Part shown: piece by piece, positions 35,607 to 44,347 of the stretch
How the letters are laid out: every line of letters begins with the position of its first letter
How positions within the stretch are numbered: the first letter of the stretch is position 1
Assembly (NCBI RefSeq): GCF_014207905.1
Contig: NZ_JACHLB010000004.1
Span: 372,001 to 436,000 of the forward strand
DNA: 64,000 nt
Reading direction: 5' to 3'
DNA from: Flavobacterium notoginsengisoli
GTDB taxonomy: Bacteria > Bacteroidota > Bacteroidia > Flavobacteriales > Flavobacteriaceae
Program-made: the position numbers and the translations under genes
Notes under the pieces: model-generated
Seen by the model: only the letters and a program-made list of their open reading frames with translations
Databases searched by the model: none
Told to the model about the DNA's origin: nothing

Positions 35607-36887
35607 TTAAAAAGCTGCTTTCATTTTATCTTTTATCGCATCAAGGCATAAATTATTGATACTGCCTTCGTGCGTATGTTTGGTCTCTTTTGGAGATTTG
35701 TACGTTCCTGCTTCCAATTGTTCTGCAACGGCCTTGTAAGCATCTCTAAATGGCATTCCTGCAACAACCATTTCGTTTAAAGTATCTACTGTAAACAAAT
35801 AATCGTATTTTTTATCTTCTAAAATATGATCTTTTACGGTAATGTCTTTTATAGAAAAGATTGCAATATCCAAACAAGCTTTCAAATTTTGAATCGCTGG
35901 AAACAAACCTTCTTTTAAAAGCTGCAAATCTCTATGATAACCGCTTGGAAGATTATTGGTGATTAAAGTGATCTCGTATGGAAGCGCCTGAATCTTGTTG
36001 CATTTTCCTCTGATTAATTCGAAAACATCCGGATTCTTTTTATGAGGCATAATGCTTGAACCCGTTGTAAGATGTGCCGGAAGACCAATAAAGTCAAAAT
36101 TCTGGCTCATATACAAACAAACGTCCATTGAAAATTTAGCCAACGTAGCTGCAACACTACTCATTGCAAAAGCAACTGTTTTTTCTGATTTTCCGCGACT
36201 CATTTGAGCTGCAACCGAATTGTATTTTAAAGTTTCAAAACCTAATTCTTGTGTTGTAAATGTTCTGTTGATCGGAAAAGAGCTTCCGTAACCTGCAGCA
36301 GAACCTAACGGATTTTGATCTACAATTTTCAAGGCAGCATTTAACATTGTAATGTCATCAATCAAAGTTTCGGCATAAGCGGAAAACCACATTCCGAAAG
36401 AAGACGGCATTGCGATTTGCAAATGTGTATAACCTGGCAATAAAACGTTTTGGTGTTTTTCTGCCGATTCCATCATTAAGTCAAAAAGTGTTTTTACTTG
36501 TTCTTTTAACTCTTTTACAACGTCTTTAAGATATAAATTTACATCTACTAAAACCTGATCATTACGAGAACGCGCGGTGTGGATTTTCTTTCCGGCATCG
36601 CCTAGTTTTACCGTTAACAGATATTCAATTTTAGAATGTACGTCTTCAAAACTGTCTTCGATTTCGAAATTACCTACTACAATATCCGCAATGATTTCAT
36701 TTAAAGCGTCTACTAAAGATGTTGTTTCTTCAGCTGTCAACAAACCAATCTGTCCAAGCATTTTAGCATGAGCGATTGAACCTAAAGCATCGTATTTTGC
36801 TAAGACCAAATCCAGTTCACGATCGTTTCCAACTGTGAATTGCTCGATTTGTTTATCTGTTGGTATTCCTTTTTCCCAAAGTTTCAT
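35607..36887 (-). CDS. argH: argininosuccinate lyase
   Basis: A 426-aa enzyme that splits argininosuccinate into arginine and fumarate. The superfamily signature is GSSIMPHKKNP; HSRNDQV and PGYTHLQ-type segments (TARSRNDQVLVD; LLPGYTHLQIAMP) are also seen. It is the last gene of the long arginine/proline operon, with the terminator at 35538-35570 downstream. A 14-bp stem (36903-36935) lies in the 60-base gap before it. Confidence 0.95.
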   Translation of the reverse strand: MKLWEKGIPTDKQIEQFTVGNDRELDLVLAKYDALGSIAHAKMLGQIGLLTAEETTSLVDALNEIIADIVVGNFEIEDSFEDVHSKIEYLLTVKLGDAGKKIHTARSRNDQVLVDVNLYLKDVVKELKEQVKTLFDLMMESAEKHQNVLLPGYTHLQIAMPSSFGMWFSAYAETLIDDITMLNAALKIVDQNPLGSAAGYGSSFPINRTFTTQELGFETLKYNSVAAQMSRGKSEKTVAFAMSSVAATLAKFSMDVCLYMSQNFDFIGLPAHLTTGSSIMPHKKNPDVFELIRGKCNKIQALPYEITLITNNLPSGYHRDLQLLKEGLFPAIQNLKACLDIAIFSIKDITVKDHILEDKKYDYLFTVDTLNEMVVAGMPFRDAYKAVAEQLEAGTYKSPKETKHTHEGSINNLCLDAIKDKMKAAF

Positions 36888-36902
36888 AGGTACTATTTTT
36901 AG

Positions 36903-36935
36903 AAACCCGACAGGTTTTAAGAACTTGTCGGGTTT
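36903..36935 (-). promoter_or_regulatory. Stable hairpin between argE-like and argH genes
   Basis: The 14-bp arms 36903-36916 and 36922-36935 pair with one G-U. No T-run follows, so it is more likely an RNA-processing or stability stem than a terminator. It could lower argH levels relative to upstream genes. Confidence 0.55.
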
Positions 36936-36947
36936 AATTTCGTTGAA

Positions 36948-38018
36948 TTATAATTTAAAGAAATCAGTTAGTATTTTGATATACAAGTCGATTCCTTCTA
37001 CAATTTCGTTTACAAAAATAAATTCGTCTGCTGAATGCGAACGTAATGTTTCTCCTGGCCCTAATTTCAAAGACTGACAGCTTAAAACCGACTGATCTGA
37101 AAGCGTTGGCGAACCATAAGTTGTTCTCCCTAAAGCAATTCCTGCCTGAACCAAACCGTGCGCAACTGGAATAGATGAAGCATTTAAGTGCATTGATCTT
37201 GGCGTTACTTCGGCATTAACATTTGCTTTTACTACTTCCAAAATTTCAGCATTGGTATAACGGTCTGTTACACGAATGTCGACAACTAAATCACATTCTG
37301 ATGGCACTACGTTGTGTTGTTTTCCTGCATTGATCTGAGTTACGGTCATTTTTACAGGACCTAAAACGTCTGAGATTTTGTCGAATTTATAGTTTTTAAA
37401 CCATTCCATTACCGGAATTGATTTGTATAAAGCGTTATCATCGTTTTGATGCGCGGCGTGGCTTGCAGTTCCTTTCACTTTTACATCTAAAACTAACAAT
37501 CCTTTTTCTGCAACTGCTAATTGCATTAAAGTAGGCTCGCCTACAATAGCACAATCTAGTTCTGGTAAGCTTTTTAAAACACTATTTAAACCATTTTTAC
37601 CACTGCTTTCTTCTTCAGCAGAAGCTACGATTACAATATTGTGAGAAAGGTTTTGGTTTTCGTAGAAATGCACAAAAGTTGCTAGTAAAGAAACTAAGCA
37701 GCCTCCTGCATCGTTACTTCCTAGTCCAAATAGTTTTCCTTCTTTTTCAATTGCTTTGAACGGGTCGTTGGTGTACGCCTGATTCGGTCGTACGGTATCG
37801 TGATGTGAGTTTAGTAAAAGTGTTGGTTTGTTTTCGTCGAAATATTTGTTGAAAGCCCACACATTGTTGTTTTCTCTCTTGAATGGAATTTCATTCTGAT
37901 TGAACCAATTTTCTATCAAAAGAGCCGTTTGATCTTCTTCACTTGAAAATGAAGGGGTTTCGATTAAGCTTTTTAATAAACTAATTGCTTCCTGGGTAAG
38001 CGTATCTATATTTTTCAT
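36948..38018 (-). CDS. argE: M20-family deacylase of the arginine pathway (ArgE-like)
   Basis: A 356-aa zinc-dependent peptidase-family enzyme. It has NSHHDTV with the first metal His and Asp, LGSNDAGGC with the bridging Asp, and ASAEEESSG with the catalytic Glu. The position in the arginine operon indicates it removes the acyl group (acetyl or succinyl) from the citrulline or ornithine intermediate. With an ArgF' route, deacylation would act on acylated citrulline, giving citrulline for ArgG. DapE-type specificity is possible by sequence alone, but the context favours the arginine role. Confidence 0.9.
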   Translation of the reverse strand: MKNIDTLTQEAISLLKSLIETPSFSSEEDQTALLIENWFNQNEIPFKRENNNVWAFNKYFDENKPTLLLNSHHDTVRPNQAYTNDPFKAIEKEGKLFGLGSNDAGGCLVSLLATFVHFYENQNLSHNIVIVASAEEESSGKNGLNSVLKSLPELDCAIVGEPTLMQLAVAEKGLLVLDVKVKGTASHAAHQNDDNALYKSIPVMEWFKNYKFDKISDVLGPVKMTVTQINAGKQHNVVPSECDLVVDIRVTDRYTNAEILEVVKANVNAEVTPRSMHLNASSIPVAHGLVQAGIALGRTTYGSPTLSDQSVLSCQSLKLGPGETLRSHSADEFIFVNEIVEGIDLYIKILTDFFKL

Positions 38019-38025
38019 TTCTACT

Positions 38026-38059
38026 AGGTACTGAGATGCTAAGATTCTAAGGTTCTAAG
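38026..38059. repeat. Tandem 8-bp repeats (ATTCTAAG type)
   Basis: Four consecutive 8-bp units end in CTGAG, CTAAG, CTAAG and CTAAG (ATGCTAAG, ATTCTAAG, GTTCTAAG). They lie just upstream of the argE start. Same family as 6657-6730 and 39085-39171. Confidence 0.75.
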
Positions 38060-38160
38060 TTTTTTCTAAACTTATGTCACTATAGTCAATCTTAACCTAA
38101 ATTTAATTGGCGCAAATTTCTTAAATTAATATTTAAAAGTACTGCGCTACTCTGTTTTTT

Positions 38161-38302
38161 TGCCACTAATTGCACGAATTTTCACAAATTGTTTTTTTGT
38201 TATGGAATTAAAATCAAAATGAACTTTTTCATGTATTTTAAAAATTATTTTCTCTTTTTTAAACAGAAAAAAATTAGTGCCAATTCGTGTAATTCGTGGC
38301 TA
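38161..38302. repeat. GCCAC(T/G)AATT inverted repeat in the argE-argB spacer
   Basis: The 289-base spacer 38019-38307 contains no gene. Arms 38161-38190 and 38272-38302 match in inverse form at most of about 29 positions (ATTGCACGAATT core). The related GCCACGAATT hairpin is at 57606-57647. Confidence 0.7.
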
Positions 38303-38307
38303 TATCT

Positions 38308-39084
38308 TTACAACGTAATCGTTGTATGCGGAATATCTGAATTTTGGAGCATTTTATGATGTCCAATTTTGATTTTCTGTACGCCTCTTGATAAACTATT
38401 GAAACAGTTATCCAATTTTGGAATCATTCCGGAATGGATTACTTTTTCTTCTTTTAATTTTTGATATAAAGCTTCGTTTATTTCTGTAATTACAGATGAA
38501 TCATCTTCTGAATCTTGTAAAACACCTTGTTTTTCAAAACAATATGTTAGCGTAACATCAAAAACTTCAGATAAAGCAATTGATAGTTCGCTTGCAATTG
38601 TATCTGCATTAGTGTTTAACAGTTGACCGTTTTTATCGTGTGTGATGGCACAGAAAACGGGTACAACTCTAGCTTCTAATAAAGTTGCCAATAATTTTGT
38701 ATTAACTTGTTTTACATCGCCTACAAATCCGTAATCGATTGTTGGGTGGTTTCTTTTTGTGGACTGAATTAAATTTCCGTCAGCTCCGGAAAAACCTATT
38801 GCATTATTATCTTTAGCCTGTAACTGTGCTACAATATGTTTGTTGATTTGACCTGCATAAATCATTACCACAACATCAAGCATTGGAGCGTCTGTAATTC
38901 GGCGTCCGTCAATCATTTGCGGTACTAAACCAATACTCTGCGCCATCTTTGTAGCCGATTTTCCACCGCCGTGAACTAAAACTTTATAGCCTTCAATTTT
39001 AGAAAAATCAGTTAAAAATTGTTCTAATTCTGCTGGATTGTCGATGATGTTTCCACCTATTTTGATTACGGTAACTTTCTTCAT
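38308..39084 (-). CDS. argB: N-acylglutamate kinase
   Basis: A 258-aa amino-acid kinase that phosphorylates N-acetyl (here perhaps N-succinyl) glutamate. The start MKKVTVIKIGGNII carries the ATP-binding Gly-rich loop. VHGGGKSAT is the substrate loop, and NTNADTIASELSIAL and the late HSGMIPKLDNC motif are as in ArgB. It lies between argE and argF'. Feedback inhibition by arginine needs an N-terminal helix that is absent here, so this form is likely not strongly arginine-inhibited. Confidence 0.94.
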   Translation of the reverse strand: MKKVTVIKIGGNIIDNPAELEQFLTDFSKIEGYKVLVHGGGKSATKMAQSIGLVPQMIDGRRITDAPMLDVVVMIYAGQINKHIVAQLQAKDNNAIGFSGADGNLIQSTKRNHPTIDYGFVGDVKQVNTKLLATLLEARVVPVFCAITHDKNGQLLNTNADTIASELSIALSEVFDVTLTYCFEKQGVLQDSEDDSSVITEINEALYQKLKEEKVIHSGMIPKLDNCFNSLSRGVQKIKIGHHKMLQNSDIPHTTITL

Positions 39085-39171
39085 GAGGTTCTAAGTTGCT
39101 AAGGTTCTAAGGGACTAAGGTTTTTGTTCCTCGTTTCTTAGCATCTTAGAAACTTAGAACCTTAGCACCTC
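39085..39171. repeat. Inverted array of AGGTTCTAAG units
   Basis: 39085-39120 holds tandem 8-bp units (GGTTCTAAG, TTGCTAAG, GTTCTAAG, GGACTAAG). 39137-39171 holds the inverse copies. The array fills almost the whole argB-argF' gap. Confidence 0.82.
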
Positions 39172-39177
39172 AAAAAA

Positions 39178-40131
39178 TTATATTTTTTTAAGAATCTTTT
39201 GTAAAACTAATTGTGCTGAATACGTTCTATTATTTGCCTGCTCGATTACGATTGAATTTTCTCCGTCTAGAACTTCGTCACTTACGATTACATTTCTACG
39301 AACTGGAAGACAGTGCATGAATTTTCCGTTGTTCGTTAAAGCCATTTTTTCAGCTGTTACTGTCCAATTTGGATCGCTGTTGGTTACTTTTCCGTAATCG
39401 TTGAAATTACTCCAGTTTTTTACGTAAACGAAATCGGCATTTTCGAAAGCTTTGTTTTGATCATATTCAATTTTGCAATCTTGTGTGATTTCTGGACTAA
39501 GTTCATAACCTTCTGGGTGTGTGATTACAAAATCCATGTCTTTTTGCATCTGCATCATTTCTACGAATGAATTGGCAACTGCCTGTGGCAACGCTTTTGG
39601 ATGCGGTGCCCAAGAAAGAACCACTTTTGGTTTATTTTTGTGTCTAGGCTTGAATTCTTCCATTGTAATAGCATCTGCCAACGACTGTAATGGGTGACGG
39701 ATAGCGCTTTCCATATTTACGATTGGCACTGTAGCATATTTCAAAAATCCTGAAATTACAGTTTCCTGATAATCTTTTTCTTTATCAACCAAACCTGCAA
39801 AAGCACGAATCGCGATAATATCACAGTATTGAGAAACTACTTCTGCAGCTTCTTTAATATGTTCTGATGCGCCAGAATTCATTACTGCTCCATCTTCGAA
39901 CTCTAATGTCCAGCCTTCATTGGTAAAATTCATTACCATAACGTTCATTCCTAAGTTCATTGCTGCTTTTTGAGTACTCAAACGCGTTCTTAAACTTGGA
40001 TTGAAGAATAACATTCCAAGAGTTTTATTCTTCCCTAAACTTTGATTTTTAAGCGGATTCTTTTTTATTTTGATCGCTTGTTTTACCCATTTTGATAATG
40101 AGTTGATTTCTTTTATTGAGATATAGTTCAT
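39178..40131 (-). CDS. argF': N-acylornithine carbamoyltransferase (ArgF'), probably succinyl-specific
   Basis: A 317-aa transcarbamylase of the Bacteroidetes/Xanthomonas type acting on N-acylornithine. The carbamoyl-phosphate loop is FFNPSLRTR (42-50), and the late HCLPVRRN is present. The specificity position lies in NSGASEHI: Ser89 aligns with Glu92 of acetyl-specific Xanthomonas and Pro90 of succinyl-specific Bacteroides enzymes. Published mutants of the Xanthomonas enzyme with Ser at this site use succinylornithine, so succinyl specificity is predicted. I choose ATG at 40131; the frame extends to 40191 but that part (TINRLNKLTINRLN) is translated spacer repeat. Confidence 0.92.
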   Translation of the reverse strand: MNYISIKEINSLSKWVKQAIKIKKNPLKNQSLGKNKTLGMLFFNPSLRTRLSTQKAAMNLGMNVMVMNFTNEGWTLEFEDGAVMNSGASEHIKEAAEVVSQYCDIIAIRAFAGLVDKEKDYQETVISGFLKYATVPIVNMESAIRHPLQSLADAITMEEFKPRHKNKPKVVLSWAPHPKALPQAVANSFVEMMQMQKDMDFVITHPEGYELSPEITQDCKIEYDQNKAFENADFVYVKNWSNFNDYGKVTNSDPNWTVTAEKMALTNNGKFMHCLPVRRNVIVSDEVLDGENSIVIEQANNRTYSAQLVLQKILKKI

Positions 40132-40139
40132 GTTTTTTT

Positions 40140-40268
40140 TGTTTAATCGGTTAATCGTTAGTTTGTTTAATCGGTTTATTGTTTTAAACAAATCTGACTT
40201 TTATCCATTTGTGTTTTTTTTATGTTCTGCTTTTAATCGGTTAACCGAATTAACGATTAAACAATTAA
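40140..40268. repeat. TTTAATCGGTTAATCG inverted repeat in the argF'-proB spacer
   Basis: Copies of GTTTAATCGG occur at about 40140-40175, and inverse copies (AATCGG..., ACGATTAAAC) at about 40231-40268. Units are 8 bp. No gene is present. Confidence 0.7.
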
Positions 40269-40275
40269 ACCCTTT

Positions 40276-41037
40276 CTATACAATTTTAGTAAACGGAATT
40301 TCTTCCTTTAATGCTTTTAGAATAAAATTATCATCCAGTCCGTTGACAATCCAAGTTTCAATATTGGCTGCTTTCGAAATTGCCGCTGCTTCTATTTTAG
40401 ACTGCATTCCTCCTGTTCCGTGTGATGATTTTGAATCGCCGATTTCTTTTTCAAGAGATTTTAAATCATTTACCAATTTAATTGTTTCCGGAATTTCATT
40501 ATGAATAGATTCTTTCGTGTAAATTCCATTTGTATTGGTTGCAATAATCAGAATATCAACATTTAAAAGAACCGCCGTTAAGGCTGCTAATTTGTCATTA
40601 TCTCCAAACCGAATCTCATCTGTTGCAACGGTATCATTTTCATTGATAATCGGAATGTAATTGTTTTTAACCAATACATTAATCGTATTTACGATGTTCT
40701 TTTTGGTCTGCTCTTTTTCAAAATCAGAATAAGAAAGTAAACATTGTGACGTATTTAAACCTAAATCTTTGAAATTCTCATTGTAAATCCGCATTAAATG
40801 TGGCTGTCCGATTGAAGCTAAAGCCTGTTTTACAAAAACATCTTTATCCTGATTATCAAGCTTTACAAATTGCTTTGCCGCGGCAATTGCTCCAGAACTC
40901 ACTATGATAAACTCATATTCGTCGTTTAAAGCGGCAATCTGTATTCCAAGGTCTTCAATCTTTCCCCGCGAAATATGATTGGTTTCTTTGGTTAAAGTAT
41001 TACTTCCTATTTTTAATAAAATCCGTTTTTTTGCCAT
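40276..41037 (-). CDS. proB: glutamate 5-kinase, short form without PUA domain
   Basis: A 253-aa amino-acid kinase that makes glutamyl-5-phosphate, the first step of proline synthesis. The start RILLKIGSNTLT, the segment IIVSSGAIAAA, NENDTVA and the SHGTGGMQSKI motif are all typical. The E. coli enzyme is about 367 aa; the missing C-terminal third is the PUA domain, which many Bacteroidetes lack. It lies between proA and argF', placing proline and arginine synthesis under the same promoter. Confidence 0.93.
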   Translation of the reverse strand: MAKKRILLKIGSNTLTKETNHISRGKIEDLGIQIAALNDEYEFIIVSSGAIAAAKQFVKLDNQDKDVFVKQALASIGQPHLMRIYNENFKDLGLNTSQCLLSYSDFEKEQTKKNIVNTINVLVKNNYIPIINENDTVATDEIRFGDNDKLAALTAVLLNVDILIIATNTNGIYTKESIHNEIPETIKLVNDLKSLEKEIGDSKSSHGTGGMQSKIEAAAISKAANIETWIVNGLDDNFILKALKEEIPFTKIV

Positions 41038-41040
41038 GTC

Positions 41041-41204
41041 TTGTTTTTTAACCGCAAAGGGCGCAAGGTTTTTTTGATATAGCTTGTGTTTACAAACGCT
41101 AAGTTCGCAAAGCTAAATCTCAAAAAATCCAATTTGAAAATTCCAAATTCAAAAAAAAAATCTGAAATCAAAAATCGTTAATCACCAATCTAAAATCTAA
41201 AATC
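41041..41204. repeat. Mixed spacer repeats between proB and proA
   Basis: GCAAAGGGCGCAAGG near 41047 is repeated in altered form near 41107 (AGTTCGCAAAG). Two tandem ATCTAAA heptamers lie at 41188-41201, directly before the proA stop codon. No gene is present. Confidence 0.55.
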
Positions 41205-42396
41205 ATCTAATTTGTCCTTCTCCGTAAACGTACCATTTGTTTGTTACTAAATGCTGAAGTCCAATTGGTCCTCTTTGATGCAATTTATCAGTGCTTATGG
41301 CTAATTCTCCGCCTAAACCAAATTGCCCGCCGTCTGTGAAACGGGTTGAAGCATTTTGGTAAACTGCCGCTGCATCTATCGCTTCCATAAATTCTTGTGA
41401 TGCTTCGTTGTCTCTTGAAATAATTGCGGCTGAATGTCCACCGCAATATTTATTGATCTTTTCGATAGCATTTTGCTGTGAATCAATTGTTCCGATTACG
41501 ATTTTATAATCTAAGAATTCTTCGTACCAAATATCTTCGTTTTCGATGGTTTTGGTGTTTTCGAAATTCTCTAAAGATTTATCGACAATAACTTCGACTT
41601 TGGATTCAATTAAAGCTTCGATTAACATTGCTGTGAAACCTTCAAAATTTGGCAGTTTAGAATCGATTAGCACTTTATCTAAAGCATTACAGGCAGATAT
41701 TTTAGCTGTTTTAGCATTTAAAATCACTTTTAAAGCCAAATCAGTATCTGCTTTTTCATGAACGTAAACAAAATTATTTCCTCGTCCGCTTACAATAACA
41801 GGACAAGTTGCATGCGCTTTTACAAATTCTATTAATTTTTCTCCGCCTCTCGGAACAATTAAATCGACTTTTTGAGTTGGTTTTTCTAAAAAAGCTTGAG
41901 TTTCTGTTCTGTTATAATTCAGATATTCCACCCAGTCTTTTGAAACTCCGTTTTCTTCTAAAGCTTTGTGCCAAAGACTTACAATTTTCAAATTCGATTT
42001 TAAAGACTCTTTTCCTCCTTTTAATAAAATCTTATTTCCAGATTTAAAAGCGATTCCACCGGCTTCGATTGTGACATCAGGGCGAGATTCGTAAATAATT
42101 AAAATCGTTCCGAAAGCGGCAGTTTTATTCACCACTTTTATTCCATTATCATGTGTAAAATGAAAACGCTCAACGCCAACGGGATCTTCCTGTGAAGCTA
42201 ACTGGTTTAATGATAAAATCATTTCGTCGACTTTTTTATCATCTACTTTTAAGCGTTCTTCCATCGCTAAATCAGAGCCGTCGTAATCAGCAAGATCTTC
42301 CTGATTGGTTAAGATAATCTGATTTCGCTCTTGTTCGACCAGCTTTGCCATGGTCCGCAGCACGAGATTGCGTTTTTCAATTGATAATGGGTTCAT
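41203..42396 (-). CDS. proA: glutamate-5-semialdehyde dehydrogenase
   Basis: A 397-aa NADPH-dependent enzyme that reduces glutamyl-5-phosphate to glutamate semialdehyde. Family signatures are present: IYESRPDVTIEAGGIAFKSGN and the catalytic Cys in KISACNALDKVL. The segment LGGELAISTDKLHQRGPIGL near the end is typical. It follows two unknown membrane genes by 35 bases and precedes proB. The last enzyme of the proline route, ProC, is not in the window. Confidence 0.95.
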   Translation of the reverse strand: MNPLSIEKRNLVLRTMAKLVEQERNQIILTNQEDLADYDGSDLAMEERLKVDDKKVDEMILSLNQLASQEDPVGVERFHFTHDNGIKVVNKTAAFGTILIIYESRPDVTIEAGGIAFKSGNKILLKGGKESLKSNLKIVSLWHKALEENGVSKDWVEYLNYNRTETQAFLEKPTQKVDLIVPRGGEKLIEFVKAHATCPVIVSGRGNNFVYVHEKADTDLALKVILNAKTAKISACNALDKVLIDSKLPNFEGFTAMLIEALIESKVEVIVDKSLENFENTKTIENEDIWYEEFLDYKIVIGTIDSQQNAIEKINKYCGGHSAAIISRDNEASQEFMEAIDAAAVYQNASTRFTDGGQFGLGGELAISTDKLHQRGPIGLQHLVTNKWYVYGEGQIR

Positions 42397-42431
42397 AATT
42401 TCTAGTTGGTTGGTTGTTTTTTGGTTGTATA

Positions 42432-42758
42432 TTAAAATCTAAACTGTGCCGATAAATAAAAAACAGCTGATAGCACTCCATAATAAAGTAAAATATTTGC
42501 TACTATCCACACTTTTCTTTTCATGCTATTATCTGACGAAAAATAAATTTTTAAAATCTGTATAATTAATATTATAACTGAAACTAAACCAATCAAAAAA
42601 TATATAAAAAAGAGAATTTTATTTATCTTTTCTATGTATTTCCAAACCGTAAATTGGTTTTGTAAATTGGCAATTAAAACAGCCCAAATTATAATAAACA
42701 AATAGACTATTGACTGAAACTTGAGAAATGAATCTAAAATTAAAAACCCCTTCTTCAT
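42432..42758 (-). CDS. 108-aa three-helix membrane protein in the arginine operon
   Basis: A small protein with three hydrophobic segments (about 15-32, 48-70 and 86-102) and a basic loop (NSMKRKVWIV). No family is recognised. It starts one base after the stop of the 142-aa gene and is 35 bases before proA, so it is transcribed in the arginine operon. Base composition looks slightly more AT-rich than the enzyme genes. Function unknown. Confidence 0.75.
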   Translation of the reverse strand: MKKGFLILDSFLKFQSIVYLFIIIWAVLIANLQNQFTVWKYIEKINKILFFIYFLIGLVSVIILIIQILKIYFSSDNSMKRKVWIVANILLYYGVLSAVFYLSAQFRF

Positions 42759-42759
42759 T

Positions 42760-43188
42760 TTATTTCATTTTAAATCCAGAAACAAATTCACTCCCTTTTA
42801 TTTTATAAGTAAATACTAAAGAATCGTAGCATTTACAATCTATTTCCTTCTTAATTAAAGGAGCATATTTTTCAATTTTTTTCCTAACAAAAGAATCCCT
42901 TTTGACTTCAGAAATCTCAATCTTAAAATTACTTAAAGAGTCTAGTTTTTTATTTTCACAATCTCTAAAATACCAAACACTTGCTTCATTATTATAAATA
43001 TCAATTTCTACATTTTCATGTGTATTGATTTCATCTTTCATCCTTTGCAACACTTTTTCAAGTTTTGCAGAAGCAATATATTCGGGAGCTCTTCTCATTC
43101 CCCATAAAAATGGATTCAGGAAAAGGAACATTGGCAATAAAACGCTTATTACCAATATACCTCCCAAAATATTTTTAAAAAGCTTCAT
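42760..43188 (-). CDS. 142-aa membrane-anchored protein in the arginine operon
   Basis: One N-terminal membrane helix (about 8-30) then a soluble domain (about 35-142), probably periplasmic, with several Cys (FRDCENKK; DCKCYDS). No family is recognised. It starts one base after the argD stop codon and ends one base before the next small gene, so it is translationally coupled to the pathway genes. A role in arginine synthesis is not suggested by its sequence; it may be a passenger. Confidence 0.75.
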   Translation of the reverse strand: MKLFKNILGGILVISVLLPMFLFLNPFLWGMRRAPEYIASAKLEKVLQRMKDEINTHENVEIDIYNNEASVWYFRDCENKKLDSLSNFKIEISEVKRDSFVRKKIEKYAPLIKKEIDCKCYDSLVFTYKIKGSEFVSGFKMK

Positions 43189-43189
43189 T

Positions 43190-44329
43190 TTAATTTTGAA
43201 GCTCTTCCAAACTTTCTTTTAAAGCTTTTACAAACGTATCAATATCAGCTTTTTTCACAGTTAAAGGCGGTAAAATTCTTAATAGATTTTTATTGTTTGC
43301 GCTTCCTGTAAAAATGTGTTTTTCTATGATTAACTTCTTTCTTAAAGCCGCTACGTCAAAATCAAACTCAACTCCAAGCATTAATCCTTTTCCTTTTACT
43401 TGTTTGATTCCTGGAACTTCTTTTATTTTTTCTAAGAAATATTCATAAACTTCGTTTACATTCTTTTGTAAATCCAATTTTTCAATTACATCTAAAACTG
43501 CAATTCCTGCTGCACAAGACAAATGGCTTCCGCCGAAAGTTGTTCCTAATAATCCGAAACTTGCTTCGAATTTTGGAGAAATTAAAATCGCTCCAACAGG
43601 AAAACCGTTCCCCATTCCTTTTGCAACTGAAATAATATCAGCATTGATTCCGTGGTGTTGGAAAGCGAAGAATTTCCCGCTTCTTCCGTATCCAGATTGT
43701 ACTTCGTCTAAAATTAAAACAACATCATGTTTTTTACATGCTTTCTCTAAAGCCTGGAAAAACTCAGTTGTTCCTTGATCTAAACCTCCAACTCCTTGAA
43801 TTCCTTCGATAATTACTGCAGTAACATCGCCTTTAGCCAATTCAGCTTCAACTAATTCAATTTGGTTTAGCGGTAAAAAAGTTACTTCTTGCTGCGCATT
43901 TATTGGAGCAACAATTTTTTTGTTGTCTGTAACCGCAACTGCTGCAGAAGTTCTTCCATGGAAAGAGTTATGAAAAGCGACAACTCTTGATTTTCCGTTA
44001 TGGAAAGAAGCTAATTTTAAAGCATTTTCGTTTGCTTCAGCTCCAGAACTGCATAAAAACAATTCGTAATCTTCAAGACCAGAAAGTTTTCCTAATTTCT
44101 GAGCCAATTCCACCTGCAAAGGATTCTGAATCGCATTAGAATAAAATCCTAAATTGTCTATTTGATTCTTCAATTTTGCTACATAATCCGGTTGTGTGTG
44201 TCCTATAGAAATCACGCCATGTCCGCTGTATAAATCTAAATATTCTACTCCTTTGTCGTCAATAATTGTACAATCTACTGCTTTTACTGGAGTTATGTCG
44301 TATAATGGGTAAACGTTGAATAAGTTCAT
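43190..44329 (-). CDS. argD: acylornithine aminotransferase (ArgD-type)
   Basis: A 379-aa class III PLP aminotransferase that converts N-acylglutamate semialdehyde to N-acylornithine. The conserved segments are LFLCSSGAEANENALK, FHNSFHGRTSAA, ILDEVQSGYGRSG and the PLP Lys in SVAKGMGNGFPVG. The start follows the repeat-rich spacer at 44348-44481. The substrate is probably succinylated if ArgF' is succinyl-specific. Confidence 0.93.
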   Translation of the reverse strand: MNLFNVYPLYDITPVKAVDCTIIDDKGVEYLDLYSGHGVISIGHTQPDYVAKLKNQIDNLGFYSNAIQNPLQVELAQKLGKLSGLEDYELFLCSSGAEANENALKLASFHNGKSRVVAFHNSFHGRTSAAVAVTDNKKIVAPINAQQEVTFLPLNQIELVEAELAKGDVTAVIIEGIQGVGGLDQGTTEFFQALEKACKKHDVVLILDEVQSGYGRSGKFFAFQHHGINADIISVAKGMGNGFPVGAILISPKFEASFGLLGTTFGGSHLSCAAGIAVLDVIEKLDLQKNVNEVYEYFLEKIKEVPGIKQVKGKGLMLGVEFDFDVAALRKKLIIEKHIFTGSANNKNLLRILPPLTVKKADIDTFVKALKESLEELQN

Positions 44330-44347
44330 GTGTTTTTTGTTTATTTT

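Noticed and set aside
40132..40191. Upstream extension of argF'
   Set aside because: The product of the extension is a repeat of the spacer units (TINRLNK twice); the family start is at 40131.
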